Shown: piece after piece, positions 1 to 6,628 of the stretch
How the letters are laid out: each line of letters begins with the position of its first letter
How positions within the stretch are numbered: position 1 is the stretch's first letter
Assembly: GCA_022571615.1 (NCBI GenBank)
Contig: JACZXM010000174.1
Span: 1 to 6,628 of the forward strand
Length of the DNA: 6,628 nucleotides
Direction: 5' to 3'
From: Acidobacteriota bacterium
GTDB lineage: Bacteria; Acidobacteriota; UBA890; WLXD01
Position numbers and translations under genes: made by a program
The notes under the pieces: generated by a model
Databases searched by the model: none
What the model was told of the DNA's origin: nothing
The model's input: the letters and a program-made list of their open reading frames with translations, nothing else

Positions 1-74
1 TCGATCCGCGGTTCGCGGGCATCGAGGAGACCTGGAAGGCAGCCGAGGACAGCCGGCGAGTCGAGGCTCGCTGA
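1..74 (+). CDS. 3' end of an unidentified upstream gene
   Basis: The frame whose first complete codon is at base 3 reads 23 codons without interruption (DPRFAGIEETW, then KAAEDSRRVEAR) and ends at a TGA at 72-74. The mix of acidic and basic residues with a few hydrophobic ones looks like an amphipathic helical protein tail, and G or C dominates third codon positions, as in the genes downstream. The alternative frames give arginine- and proline-rich peptides typical of non-coding frames in GC-rich DNA. The fragment is too short to assign to a family, and its start lies outside the window. This call is an inference from composition only. Confidence 0.35.
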   Translation, partial: DPRFAGIEETWKAAEDSRRVEAR

Positions 75-179
75 TTGGGCTCGGTGATCGATACGGCGGC
101 GCGTAGCGACGGATCGCGAGGCCGGGCCGAGGCATCCGGCAACAACGCCTGGCAAGTGTAGTGTGAGTCCGGGGGCGAG

Positions 180-185
180 AAGGAG
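180..185 (+). promoter_or_regulatory. Shine-Dalgarno site of the PCYCPC/heme lipoprotein gene
   Basis: AAGGAG lies nine bases before the ATG at 195, which is good spacing. The second in-frame ATG at 201 would be 15 bases away, so the site decides in favour of 195. No convincing -35/-10 pair is visible in the 120-base gap (75-194) upstream of the gene. Confidence 0.7.
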
Positions 186-194
186 TAAGAGCTG

Positions 195-1184
195 ATGCGA
201 ATGAAGCTGCTCTGTACGGCCGTCGTGCTGTTGACGGCCGTTGCCGCCTGCTCGGGCAACGGTGAGGAGACAGTTGCTAGTGCCGATCCCACCATGGCAG
301 CCCCCGCGCCAAACGCGACGGAGTCGCCGGCGGCAGCTCCCAGACCGCAGAAGCAGCTCCCCGGCCTGGACTATCTACAGCAGATCCCGTATGCCTACCG
401 TGTTGCCAACGAGCACCCGGACATGCTGGCTCAGATCCCGTGCTATTGCCCCTGCGAGCTCTACGGGCATGGCGGGGTGATCGACTGCTACCGCTCGCAA
501 CACGCGGCCGGCTGCGCCACCTGCCTGGAAGAGGCGGTCCTCGCCGGCAAGCTGTTGGAACAGGCGGAGGCCCGCGGGCCGGAGGTCTACACGCAGATCG
601 CTGCCGAGGTGAAGAAACGATATCGCACGGCGATCGTCCGGAGCCATCTGCAGAAAAACGATATGCCCAACCTGCAGAGCGACAAGGGCAGAGCTTTCCT
701 CGCTGCGTGCTCGGACTGCCATCAACCGCCGCACCCGGCGATGTACACCGCCGACAACTGGCGCCGGTCGCTATCGCGGATGGAAGCGTATGCCAACCAA
801 CGGGGCATGGAGATGAACCCGGCGCAGTGGGAAGCGGCAGTGAGCTACCTCCGCTCGACCGCCAGCCAGTTCACACCCGAGGAAGGCGACAACTACCGGG
901 CCGAACTGGCTCGTGCCGTCGAGCACCTCAAGCGGACCGAGGGCGAGTCGGTCTACTACCCGAGTCCCCGCGACAAGATCCTGGCGCCCGAATGGTTCGA
1001 GCGCATGGTCCAGGCCTACCGGCTGGCGCGCGATATCCCTGCCGACGTGCTGGCCGCCACCCCGATCGACGACCCGGGCTGCAGCAACCTTCTCCAGTGC
1101 CTGAACTCCACCTCCGCGTTCACCTCCGAGGCTGCCGTCGAGGCGGTCTTCCAGATCGCGGCGGATCGGGCCGGGGGCGATTAG
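195..1184 (+). CDS. Predicted lipoprotein: PCYC[GP]C-motif domain joined to a mono-heme cytochrome c-like domain
   Basis: This is a 329-residue exported protein of unknown function. Residues 1-18 form a signal peptide (basic start, hydrophobic core) ending in a VAAC lipobox, so Cys19 should be lipidated. Residues 20-55 are a Pro/Ala-rich linker. Residues 60-125 match the style of the PCYCGC-motif lipoprotein family: AYRVANEHPDMLAQ, then PCYCPC at 82-87 (usual G replaced by P), GH at 91-92, Cys98 and a CATC pair at 107-110. Residues 165-225 resemble a small cytochrome c: CSDCH at 172-176 for covalent heme attachment, a WRRSLSRM helix, Met196/205/207 as possible distal ligands, and a closing WEAAVSYL helix. 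Residues 265-329 resemble a degenerate repeat of the start of the first domain (AYRLARDIPADVLAA, Cys296, Cys302). The protein probably sits in the periplasm on a membrane. The cysteine cluster could bind metal and the heme could carry electrons, but both roles are inferred from motifs. It stands alone, convergent with the next gene, and has no obvious partner in view. Confidence 0.88.
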   Translation: MRMKLLCTAVVLLTAVAACSGNGEETVASADPTMAAPAPNATESPAAAPRPQKQLPGLDYLQQIPYAYRVANEHPDMLAQIPCYCPCELYGHGGVIDCYRSQHAAGCATCLEEAVLAGKLLEQAEARGPEVYTQIAAEVKKRYRTAIVRSHLQKNDMPNLQSDKGRAFLAACSDCHQPPHPAMYTADNWRRSLSRMEAYANQRGMEMNPAQWEAAVSYLRSTASQFTPEEGDNYRAELARAVEHLKRTEGESVYYPSPRDKILAPEWFERMVQAYRLARDIPADVLAATPIDDPGCSNLLQCLNSTSAFTSEAAVEAVFQIAADRAGGD

Positions 1185-1200
1185 TAAGCGGGAAGGCAGG

Positions 1201-1248
1201 GGGTCCCAGACCCATCACACTTCGGCCACGGGCTGCTAGGCCCCGGCC
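1201..1248. terminator. Possible transcript-end hairpins in a convergent gap
   Basis: The 100-base gap between two convergent genes holds two short inverted repeats. GGGTC at 1201-1205 pairs with GACCC at 1209-1213 across a three-base loop. GGCC at 1224-1227 plus GGG at 1230-1232 can pair with CCC at 1241-1243 plus GGCC at 1245-1248. Neither is followed by a T tract on either strand, so these are not classic intrinsic terminators. In DNA this rich in G+C such pairing can arise by chance. Their position between two converging stop codons is the main support. Confidence 0.2.
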
Positions 1249-1284
1249 ACCCTCCGACCCGTCGTTTCCGCGAGAACAGCCAGA

Positions 1285-1719
1285 CTAGATCCGAGGCCGA
1301 ACCGCGTCGAGCTCGGGGAACACGGGCCACGCTTCCTTGGGCGGGCTGGACTCAACGAACAGGCGGGCGCCCTCGACGCCGACGGCAGCGTTCGGGAGGG
1401 TGACGCCGATCGCCTGGCCCAGGCCCGCGGTGAGGGCGGAGACATCCATGACGACCCGCCCGGTGGCGAGGACGTTGTCGTCGGCATCGAGTTGCTCGAC
1501 CATCACCGTGAGCTTGGTGAGCGCGGTCTGGTTGTTGTTGACCACCATCACGTCGAAGTACAGGGAGCCGTCTGGGCGCTGGATCCAGGAGGTCATATTG
1601 ACATCGTAGTTATTCCGCTGTTCCACCACCTTGCGGACGAGATCGTCGGCGGAGGGTGGGTTGCAGGCGATGCTGGTCGCGGTCAGCAGGATGGTTGCAA
1701 GCAGTGCCGGGCGTTTCAT
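1285..1719 (-). CDS. Small predicted lipoprotein with an Ig-like / FxLYD-like beta domain
   Basis: This 144-residue protein is of unknown function. It starts MKRPALLATILL and has a hydrophobic signal followed by SIAC, so Cys19 is a likely lipidation site, although Ser at -3 is less usual than Leu. Residues 23-37 (DDLVRKVVEQRNNYD) look helical. Residues 42-125 alternate hydrophobic residues in beta fashion: SLYFDVMVVNNNQTALTKL, then VMVEQLDADDNVLATGRVV. This resembles periplasmic FxLYD/LEA-like Ig-fold domains, which carry an NN-x-T turn and a 'D-x-D-D-N-V-x-A-T-G' strand pair. The assignment is by fold impression, not recognised homology. The ATG at 1719-1717 overlaps the rsmI TGA as ATGA, and GGAG (1733-1730 on the minus strand) lies ten bases upstream, so translation is probably coupled to rsmI. 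The open frame extends further upstream, but that part is antisense-free overlap with rsmI coding sequence and lacks a signal peptide, so the short start is preferred. Confidence 0.75.
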   Translation of the reverse strand: MKRPALLATILLTATSIACNPPSADDLVRKVVEQRNNYDVNMTSWIQRPDGSLYFDVMVVNNNQTALTKLTVMVEQLDADDNVLATGRVVMDVSALTAGLGQAIGVTLPNAAVGVEGARLFVESSPPKEAWPVFPELDAVRPRI

Positions 1720-2657
1720 GTCGGGTTTTCTCCGTCGCTCGGTGGTGGGGTTGCGTGTTTCTGGAACAGCATCCGGTAGACATCGCGTCGCGGGATGCCG
1801 GATTCTCGCGCCACGGTGCGCTGCGCCTTGCGGCGCTCGATGCCGTCTGCGACCAGCAGGTCGTAGCGTGCCACGACCTGGCAGGTTGTCCATGTCGGTT
1901 GAGCCGGGGCGATATCCTTTGCCGGCCCGATACACAGGGTGACCTCGCCGCGGAGCGGCGTGTCATGTAGGCGCTCTAGGATATCTGCCAGCGTGCCGCG
2001 CAGGAACTCCTCGTGGGCCTTGGTCAACTCCCGGGCGACGGCAGCCGGTCGCTTCTCACCTAGCACCAGAGACGCCGTTTCCAGAGTCGATTGCAGGCGC
2101 CGTGGCGACTCGAGCAAGAGCAATGTGCCGGGAACCGGCCGCAACGAGCGGAAGAAACGCTCGCGCTCGCCCGCCTTACGCGGCGGGTATCCGGCGAAGA
2201 AAAACCGGTCCGTCGGCAGGCCCGACGCCACCAGCGCAGCCAGGGGGGCGCTGGGGCCGGGAACCGGGACGACGGTGAGGCCGGCCTCGACGGCGGCACG
2301 CACGAGACGGAAGCCGGGGTCGGAGATCGAGGGGGTGCCGGCGTCGCTGACCAACGCCACGCTGGCACCCGCCTGGAGACGTTCGAGGACACGCCCTAGC
2401 TGCCGTCGCTCGTTGTGCTCGTGGAACGAGATCGGCCGCGCCGCAATGCCGAAATGGGACAGCAACTTCCGGGTCCGACGCGTGTCCTCGGCCAGCAGCC
2501 AGTCCGCCCCGCGCAGCACGTCGAGGGCACGATAGCTGATATCGCGCAGATTGCCGATCGGCGTGGCGACCAGGTAGAGGGCGCCGGGCTCGAGGCTCGT
2601 GGCCGTGCGGTCAGCTTTCGGTGTTTCGGTGTCTCTGCTAGTTTTGATCGGATTCAC
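1716..2657 (-). CDS. rsmI: 16S rRNA (cytidine(1402)-2'-O)-methyltransferase RsmI
   Basis: RsmI uses S-adenosylmethionine to methylate the ribose 2'-OH of C1402 in the ribosomal P site, acting in the cytoplasm on the 30S subunit. The 313-residue protein carries the family landmarks of the tetrapyrrole-methylase fold: YLVATPIGNLRDIS near residue 28, LLAEDTRRTRKLLSHFGI near 53, the SAM-loop VSDAGTPSISDPG near 103, VPVPGPSA near 132, and ARELTKAHEEF near 207. A small C-terminal helical domain typical of RsmI (LLVADGIERRKAQRTVARE, residues 267-285) is also present. Length is slightly above the roughly 285 residues of E. coli RsmI, because of short extra tails at both ends. The start is a GTG at 2657-2655; an in-frame TAG 18 bases upstream leaves no earlier start, and no better one follows before the conserved core. 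The Shine-Dalgarno is weak (GAG about seven bases upstream). Its stop overlaps the start of a small lipoprotein gene, suggesting a two-gene operon. Confidence 0.95.
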   Translation of the reverse strand: MNPIKTSRDTETPKADRTATSLEPGALYLVATPIGNLRDISYRALDVLRGADWLLAEDTRRTRKLLSHFGIAARPISFHEHNERRQLGRVLERLQAGASVALVSDAGTPSISDPGFRLVRAAVEAGLTVVPVPGPSAPLAALVASGLPTDRFFFAGYPPRKAGERERFFRSLRPVPGTLLLLESPRRLQSTLETASLVLGEKRPAAVARELTKAHEEFLRGTLADILERLHDTPLRGEVTLCIGPAKDIAPAQPTWTTCQVVARYDLLVADGIERRKAQRTVARESGIPRRDVYRMLFQKHATPPPSDGENPT

Positions 2658-2710
2658 TCCGCTCGAAAAAGACGGCTATTGCCCGGTGCCCGGCCGACGC
2701 GACACTACCT
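2658..2710. promoter_or_regulatory. Divergent intergenic region between rsmI and the epimerase gene
   Basis: The two genes are transcribed away from each other and their starts are only 66 bases apart, so promoters for both must lie here or inside the 5' ends of the genes. I see no clear sigma-70 hexamer pair on either strand and no strong operator palindrome. The call rests on gene orientation alone. Confidence 0.3.
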
Positions 2711-2717
2711 GAGGAGG
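2711..2717 (+). promoter_or_regulatory. Strong Shine-Dalgarno that sets a TTG start
   Basis: GAGGAGG lies six bases before a TTG at 2724. This is the best ribosome binding site in the window and decides the start of the epimerase gene. The same reading frame is open for about 300 bases further upstream, but that part is antisense to rsmI and gives no family-like sequence. Confidence 0.75.
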
Positions 2718-2723
2718 CGGTAC

Positions 2724-3173
2724 TTGATCCACGGTGCCCAGTTGATCCCGCGCGTTCGCCACGCTGACGACCGCGGCTACGTGACCGAGATTCTGCGGTC
2801 GGACGAGCCGCATTTCCAGCGCTTCGGACAGGCCTACGTCACCACCAGCCGCGAGGGCGTGGTCAAGGCATGGCACAAGCACGAGAAGCAGACCGATCAC
2901 TTCTACGTCGTCTCCGGGACGATGAAGGTGGCGCTGTATGACGATCGGGAAGCCAGCCCGACCGCCGGACAGTACCAGATCGAGATCCTGGGCGAGCAGG
3001 GCCAGGATGCGCTGCTGATCATACCCAACCACGTCTGGCATGGGTTCATGTCGCTGGCACCGTTCTCGGCCCTGATCAACATCCCGACGGAACCCTACAA
3101 CCATGACGCTCCGGATGAGATTCGGGCCCCGTGGGATGCGTTCGACGACGTCTGGACGATTCGGCACCGATAA
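2724..3173 (+). CDS. dTDP-4-dehydrorhamnose 3,5-epimerase-like cupin (RmlC-related sugar epimerase)
   Basis: This 149-residue single-domain cupin is related to RmlC, which epimerises dTDP-4-keto sugars at C3/C5 during deoxysugar synthesis. Visible landmarks are DDRGYVTEILRSDE (15-28), FGQAYVTTSREGVVKAWHKH (34-53), a cupin strand FYVVSGTMKVALYDDRE (60-76), PNHVWHGF (101-108) and NIPTEPYNHDAPDE (119-132). It is shorter than classic RmlC (about 180 residues) and belongs to the short variant in which the usual RGLH motif reads KAWHKH. His51 should correspond to the catalytic base, and Asp128 or Asp131 to its partner; that alignment is by eye. The exact substrate cannot be named, so no gene symbol is given. 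The TTG start is fixed by a strong ribosome binding site and matches the N-terminus expected for the family. uvrA follows 51 bases after the stop on the same strand, with a glycosyltransferase beyond it, which fits a role in surface-glycan precursor supply. Confidence 0.85.
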   Translation: MIHGAQLIPRVRHADDRGYVTEILRSDEPHFQRFGQAYVTTSREGVVKAWHKHEKQTDHFYVVSGTMKVALYDDREASPTAGQYQIEILGEQGQDALLIIPNHVWHGFMSLAPFSALINIPTEPYNHDAPDEIRAPWDAFDDVWTIRHR

Positions 3174-3193
3174 GAATATCGGGCATGAAACGG

Positions 3194-3199
3194 TACAAT
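3194..3199 (+). promoter_or_regulatory. Possible -10 element ahead of uvrA
   Basis: TACAAT, one mismatch from the TATAAT consensus, lies 26 bases before the uvrA start in the 51-base gap after the epimerase gene. The hexamer 17 bases upstream (TAAGAA at 3171-3176) is a poor -35 match, so the promoter is weakly supported. Read-through from the epimerase gene is equally possible. No CTG-N10-CAG LexA box of the E. coli type is visible in the gap. Confidence 0.3.
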
Positions 3200-3224
3200 C
3201 CCGCAACCACGCGATCGAAAGCCA

Positions 3225-6077
3225 TTGCCCATCGACCACATCGCCGTACGGGGTGCCCGGCAGCACAACCTGAGGGGAATCGACCTCGACCTGCCGCGCT
3301 ATGCGTTGATTGTGGTCACGGGACCCTCGGGATCAGGCAAGTCGTCGCTGGCGTTCGACACCCTCTACGCCGAGGGGCAGCGGCGGTACGTGGACTCACT
3401 CTCCACCTACGCCCGGCAGTTCCTCGAGCAGATGGAGCGACCTGATGTCGATCGCGTGGAGGGTCTGTCGCCAGCGATAGCGATCGATCAGAAGACCACC
3501 AGCAGGAACCCGCGCTCAACCGTCGGCACCGTCACCGAGATCTACGACTTCCTGCGCCTGCTGTATGCCCGCACCGGTACGCCGCATTGCCCGCGCTGCG
3601 ACCGGCCGGTGAGCTCGCAGAGCACGCGCCAGATCGTCGAGCGGGTGCTCCAACTCCCGGAAGGAACGCGGATCCAGGTACTCGGGCCGATCGTCAAAGG
3701 ACGCAAGGGTACATATCGGAAGGAACTCTTGCGCCTGGCACGCAGCGGATTCGTGCGGGCGCGCATCGACGGCCGGGTCCGGGAGCTTGGCGAGCCGATC
3801 AAGCTGGAGCGCAACCAGCAGCACGACATCGAGGTGGTGGTGGATCGCCTGATCTTGCGCCCAACGGTGGAGCGCCGGCTGCACGAGTCGGTGGATATGG
3901 CGCTGCAGCTGGGTGACGGGGTGGTGGTCGTGAACATCGTCGGCGAGGGCGACCGGCTGTTTTCCCACAAGCTGGCCTGCCCTCACTGCGGCATCAGCTT
4001 GCCGGACCCGGAGCCGCGTTCCTTCTCGTTCAATTCCCCGCGCGGCGCGTGCCCGGTCTGCGACGGTCTGGGCACCAACCACGAGCTCGACCCGGAGCGC
4101 ATCATTCCCGCCGGCGAGGTGTCGTTGCTCGACGGCGCGGTGGCGCCTTGGCGGGGCGCGGCCTATCCGAAACCCTTCATCCGCGCACTGTGCCGGCGAG
4201 AGAACGTCGATGCCTCACTGCCCTGGGCGCAGCTGCCGGAAGAGTTCCGCCAGATGGTCTTGTACGGGCCGCGCGACGGCGGCGCTATCAAGCTCCGCGT
4301 GCAGGGCGATTACCTCGACAAGAGCCTGGCCCGCGGCTTCCGCGGCATCATTCCTGCGCTGGACCGAGCCCTAGCCGGTGCCGATTCTCCTCGAGTCCTG
4401 CGGCGGCTCGAACCGTACATGCACGATGGTGCGTGCGAAGGATGCCAGGGCACTCGGCTGCGGCCCGAGAGCCTGGCGGTCCGGATCGATGGACGTTCCA
4501 TCGCACAGCTCTGCGCGTTGACCATCGATGCCGCGGCCGATGCCATTGAACGCCTCGAGGTGCCGGTGCCGTTGCGGCCCGTTGCCGAGCCCATACTCAA
4601 GGAGGTCAGGGAGCGGCTCGGGTTCCTGAACCAGGTGGGCTTGGGTTACCTGAGCCTGGATCGACCGGCCCGGAGCCTGGCAGGAGGCGAGAGCCAGCGC
4701 ATCCGGCTGGCGACGCAGATCGGCACCCGGCTGCGCGGCGTGCTCTACGTGCTCGACGAGCCCAGCATCGGGCTACATGCGCGCGACAATCGGCGCTTGA
4801 TCGATGCGCTACGCGAGATCCGTGATTTGGGAAACACGGTGATTGTCGTCGAGCACGACGAGCAGACCATTCGCGCAGCCGACTGGGTGGTCGACCTCGG
4901 TCCCGGCGCTGGAGAGCACGGCGGCTACGTCGTCGCCGAAGGTCCGCCCGAGGACATCGAGCGCCACCCACGCTCTCCCACCGGTGCCTATCTGTCCGGC
5001 CGGCGTCGCATCGAGATCCCGGAGCGGCGTCGTGCCCCGATGCCCCGCGCCGACGGCGGGCCGACCCATCTCGTGGTGCGCGGCGCACGCCACAACAACC
5101 TGTGCTCGATCGATGTCGCGTTTCCGCTCGGCTGCTTCATTGCGGTGACTGGGGTGTCCGGCTCGGGCAAGAGCAGTCTGATCGAGGAGACGCTGTATCG
5201 GGCGCTGGCCCGGCAGCTCAACCACGCCAGCGAGATCCCGGGACCGCACGACGGCATCGAGGGGATCGAAGCCATCGACAAGGTCGTCGATATCACCCAG
5301 CAGCCGATCGGCCGCACGCCGCGCTCCAATCCGGCCACCTACACGGGGGCGTTCACACCCATCCGCGAGCTCTTCGCCTTCCTGCCCGAGAGCAAGGTGC
5401 GCGGCTACGGTGCCAGTCGCTACTCGTTCAACGTCGCGGGCGGCCGCTGTGAGGCCTGTCGTGGCGCCGGGGTCAAGAAAATCGAGATGCATTTCCTACC
5501 CGACGTGTACACCACCTGTGATGGGTGCAACGGGCGGCGCTACAACGCCGAGACGCTCGAGGTGCAGTACCGCGGACGCTCGATTGCGGAGGTTCTCGAG
5601 ATGACCATCGACCACGCGCTGGAGCATTTCGAAGCGGTTCCCAAGATCGCCCACAAGTTGACAACGATGCAGGAGGTGGGGCTCGGCTACCTGCGTCTCG
5701 GTCAGCCGGCGACGACGCTCTCGGGCGGTGAAGCGCAGCGGCTCAAGCTCTCCCGGGAGTTGGCGCGTCGCTCCACCGGCCAGACGTTGTACTTGCTCGA
5801 CGAGCCCACCACGGGCCTGCACTTCGAGGACGTGCGGCGCCTGTTGCACGTTCTGGACGCCCTGGTGCGGCAGGGCAACACCGTCATCGTCATCGAGCAC
5901 AATCTGGAGGTCATCAAATGGGCCGACTGGATCATCGATCTGGGGCCCGATGGTGGCGCCGGTGGCGGCCGGGTGGTGGCCGCCGGCACCCCCGAGCAGG
6001 TAGCCAACGACCCGGGCTCGGAGACCGGCGTGTTTCTGCGCGGCGTGCTCGAGCGCCAGACGATGGCACTCTCGTGA
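3225..6077 (+). CDS. uvrA: Excinuclease ABC subunit A (UvrA)
   Basis: UvrA is the damage-sensing ATPase of nucleotide excision repair; a UvrA dimer scans DNA, loads UvrB at lesions and then leaves. The protein is complete at 950 residues, close to the 940 of E. coli. It has two ABC modules in tandem. Module one: Walker [10 protein letters not shown] at 33-41, signature LAGGESQR at 485-492, Walker B LYVLDEPS at 507-514 and the VVEHD loop at 541-545. Module two: Walker [10 protein letters not shown] at 643-651, signature LSGGEAQR at 832-839, Walker B LYLLDEPT at 855-862 and EHN at 891-893. The two structural zinc sites are intact: C252/C255 with C276/C279, and C742/C745 with C765/C768. Further CxxC pairs occur at 122/125 and 404/407. 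The start is a TTG at 3225, which gives the usual short lead into [11 protein letters not shown]; an in-frame TGA at 3186-3188 rules out a much longer form, and the Shine-Dalgarno is weak (GAAAG). The stop overlaps the next gene by four bases. Confidence 0.97.
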   Translation: MPIDHIAVRGARQHNLRGIDLDLPRYALIVVTGPSGSGKSSLAFDTLYAEGQRRYVDSLSTYARQFLEQMERPDVDRVEGLSPAIAIDQKTTSRNPRSTVGTVTEIYDFLRLLYARTGTPHCPRCDRPVSSQSTRQIVERVLQLPEGTRIQVLGPIVKGRKGTYRKELLRLARSGFVRARIDGRVRELGEPIKLERNQQHDIEVVVDRLILRPTVERRLHESVDMALQLGDGVVVVNIVGEGDRLFSHKLACPHCGISLPDPEPRSFSFNSPRGACPVCDGLGTNHELDPERIIPAGEVSLLDGAVAPWRGAAYPKPFIRALCRRENVDASLPWAQLPEEFRQMVLYGPRDGGAIKLRVQGDYLDKSLARGFRGIIPALDRALAGADSPRVLRRLEPYMHDGACEGCQGTRLRPESLAVRIDGRSIAQLCALTIDAAADAIERLEVPVPLRPVAEPILKEVRERLGFLNQVGLGYLSLDRPARSLAGGESQRIRLATQIGTRLRGVLYVLDEPSIGLHARDNRRLIDALREIRDLGNTVIVVEHDEQTIRAADWVVDLGPGAGEHGGYVVAEGPPEDIERHPRSPTGAYLSGRRRIEIPERRRAPMPRADGGPTHLVVRGARHNNLCSIDVAFPLGCFIAVTGVSGSGKSSLIEETLYRALARQLNHASEIPGPHDGIEGIEAIDKVVDITQQPIGRTPRSNPATYTGAFTPIRELFAFLPESKVRGYGASRYSFNVAGGRCEACRGAGVKKIEMHFLPDVYTTCDGCNGRRYNAETLEVQYRGRSIAEVLEMTIDHALEHFEAVPKIAHKLTTMQEVGLGYLRLGQPATTLSGGEAQRLKLSRELARRSTGQTLYLLDEPTTGLHFEDVRRLLHVLDALVRQGNTVIVIEHNLEVIKWADWIIDLGPDGGAGGGRVVAAGTPEQVANDPGSETGVFLRGVLERQTMALS

Positions 6078-6628
6078 GCGAGCGCGAGAGGCAGACCCGG
6101 CGGCTGCGGCTGGCGATGTTTTCGCCGCTGCCACCGTCACCCACCGGCATCGCCGACTACACCGCCGACCTGTTGCCGTTGCTGCCGCCGGAGTGGGAGA
6201 TCGAGCTGTTCGTCGACGGTTCGCCTTCGGACACGCAATGTAGCCGCGCATCGGTGTGGCCGCATGGCGAGTGCCGGCAGCGAGCCGGGGCCCGGGCCTT
6301 TGATCTCCATATTTACCAGGTGGGCAACAACCCTGCCCATGCCTACACGCTGCCCTACGTGCGCGAGACGCCCGGGCTCTTGATCCTCCACGATGCGGTC
6401 CTACACCCCGCGCGGGTGGCGGCGTACATTGGCGCCGTGGACATGCCGGGGTATCGGGCGGTCGCAGAGGCGAGCGAGGGCGCGACCGGTGCAGCCCTCG
6501 CGCACTTGGTTGCAGCCGGGCTCGGCAGCCCGGCCGTGTACTGGCGCTTTCCGCTGTGCGCGGACCTGGTCCGTGCCAGCCTGCGCACCGCTGTCCACGG
6601 CAAACTGCTAGCAGGGTGGTTGCGCGCG
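6074..6628 (+). CDS. GT4-type glycosyltransferase, N-terminal part (cut by window edge)
   Basis: An open frame of 185 codons runs to the right edge without a stop. After a short basic lead it reads RLAMFSPLPPSPTGIADYTA (residues 11-30), the N-terminal Rossmann strand and glycine loop seen in family 1/GT4 glycosyltransferases with the 'SPLPP-x-x-x-GIADY' opening. DLHIYQVGNNPAHAYTLPYV (77-96) and PGLLILHDAVLHP (100-112) match the next conserved strands, including the HD that follows a hydrophobic strand. Such enzymes transfer a sugar from a nucleotide-sugar to a glycan or lipid acceptor at the inner face of the membrane; the C-terminal donor-binding half with the E-x7-E motif would lie beyond the window. 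The GTG start at 6074 overlaps the uvrA TGA as GTGA, which suggests translational coupling; no clear Shine-Dalgarno precedes it. The internal ATG at residue 15 would remove the first beta strand, so GTG is preferred. Donor and acceptor cannot be inferred. Confidence 0.87.
   Translation, partial: MSERERQTRRLRLAMFSPLPPSPTGIADYTADLLPLLPPEWEIELFVDGSPSDTQCSRASVWPHGECRQRAGARAFDLHIYQVGNNPAHAYTLPYVRETPGLLILHDAVLHPARVAAYIGAVDMPGYRAVAEASEGATGAALAHLVAAGLGSPAVYWRFPLCADLVRASLRTAVHGKLLAGWLRA

Noticed and set aside
121..140. Small inverted repeat GCCGG...CCGGC upstream of the first lipoprotein gene
   Set aside because: A five-base GC stem with a ten-base loop and no T tract is common by chance in this composition. 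It could end the upstream gene's transcript, but nothing else supports that.
440..1288. Long open frame overlapping the PCYCPC/heme lipoprotein gene in another plus-strand frame (282 codons)
   Set aside because: The product is arginine-, glycine- and proline-rich with no recognisable motif. It is a by-product of the G+C-rich codons of the lipoprotein gene, which has a signal peptide, domains and a ribosome binding site.
2616..2631. Tandem copy of the octamer TTTCGGTG
   Set aside because: Only two copies, inside the variable N-terminal codons of rsmI. It is too short to suggest an operator or iteron array.
2415..2723. Upstream extension of the epimerase reading frame
   Set aside because: The extra residues are antisense to the conserved N-terminus of rsmI and resemble no epimerase. 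A strong GAGGAGG six bases before the TTG at 2724 marks the real start.
3516..6251. Several minus-strand open frames of 140-250 codons across uvrA
   Set aside because: They lie wholly antisense to conserved UvrA sequence, give low-complexity or histidine/arginine-rich peptides and show no domain. They are expected in GC-rich DNA.
1..6628. Search for CRISPR arrays, tRNA or rRNA genes, transposases, integrases, toxin-antitoxin pairs or defence genes
   Set aside because: No regularly spaced repeats, cloverleaf-like segments, terminal inverted repeats or related protein motifs were seen on either strand. Apart from the lipoproteins, the genes belong to ordinary families.

Overview
The window is high in G+C, with strongly G/C-biased third codon positions, GTG and TTG starts, tightly packed genes and short intergenic gaps. 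It looks like chromosomal DNA of a free-living, probably uncultured Gram-negative-type bacterium. Two predicted lipoproteins, a c-type heme motif and a GT4-type glycosyltransferase would fit lineages such as Acidobacteriota or a deep-branching proteobacterial group. That placement is an inference from gene style only; no rRNA or tRNA is present to test it. I see no CRISPR array, insertion sequence, integrase or tRNA gene.

Layout from left to right. (1) The last codons of an upstream plus-strand gene end at 74. (2) A plus-strand lipoprotein gene (195-1184) combines a PCYC[GP]C cysteine-rich domain, a mono-heme cytochrome c-like CxxCH segment and a C-terminal stretch that looks like a decayed second copy of the start of the first domain. 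(3) A convergent gap of 100 bases holds two short GC hairpins. (4) A minus-strand pair follows: rsmI (2657 down to 1716), a 16S rRNA 2'-O-methyltransferase, and a small lipoprotein gene (1719 down to 1285) whose ATG overlaps the rsmI stop codon. (5) Across a 66-base divergent gap, a plus-strand run holds an RmlC-like cupin sugar epimerase (2724-3173, TTG start behind a strong Shine-Dalgarno), uvrA (3225-6077, TTG start) and a glycosyltransferase (from 6074, GTG overlapping the uvrA stop) that runs off the right edge.

How the genes relate. RsmI (ribosome modification) and UvrA (nucleotide excision repair) are housekeeping proteins. The cupin epimerase and the glycosyltransferase on either side of uvrA both suit nucleotide-sugar and surface-glycan synthesis, so uvrA seems to sit inside a run of envelope-glycan genes. 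The two lipoproteins point to the periplasm or outer membrane, but no partners lie beside them here. Most of the window is ordinary. The least routine item is the PCYCPC/heme lipoprotein with its apparent internal domain duplication.
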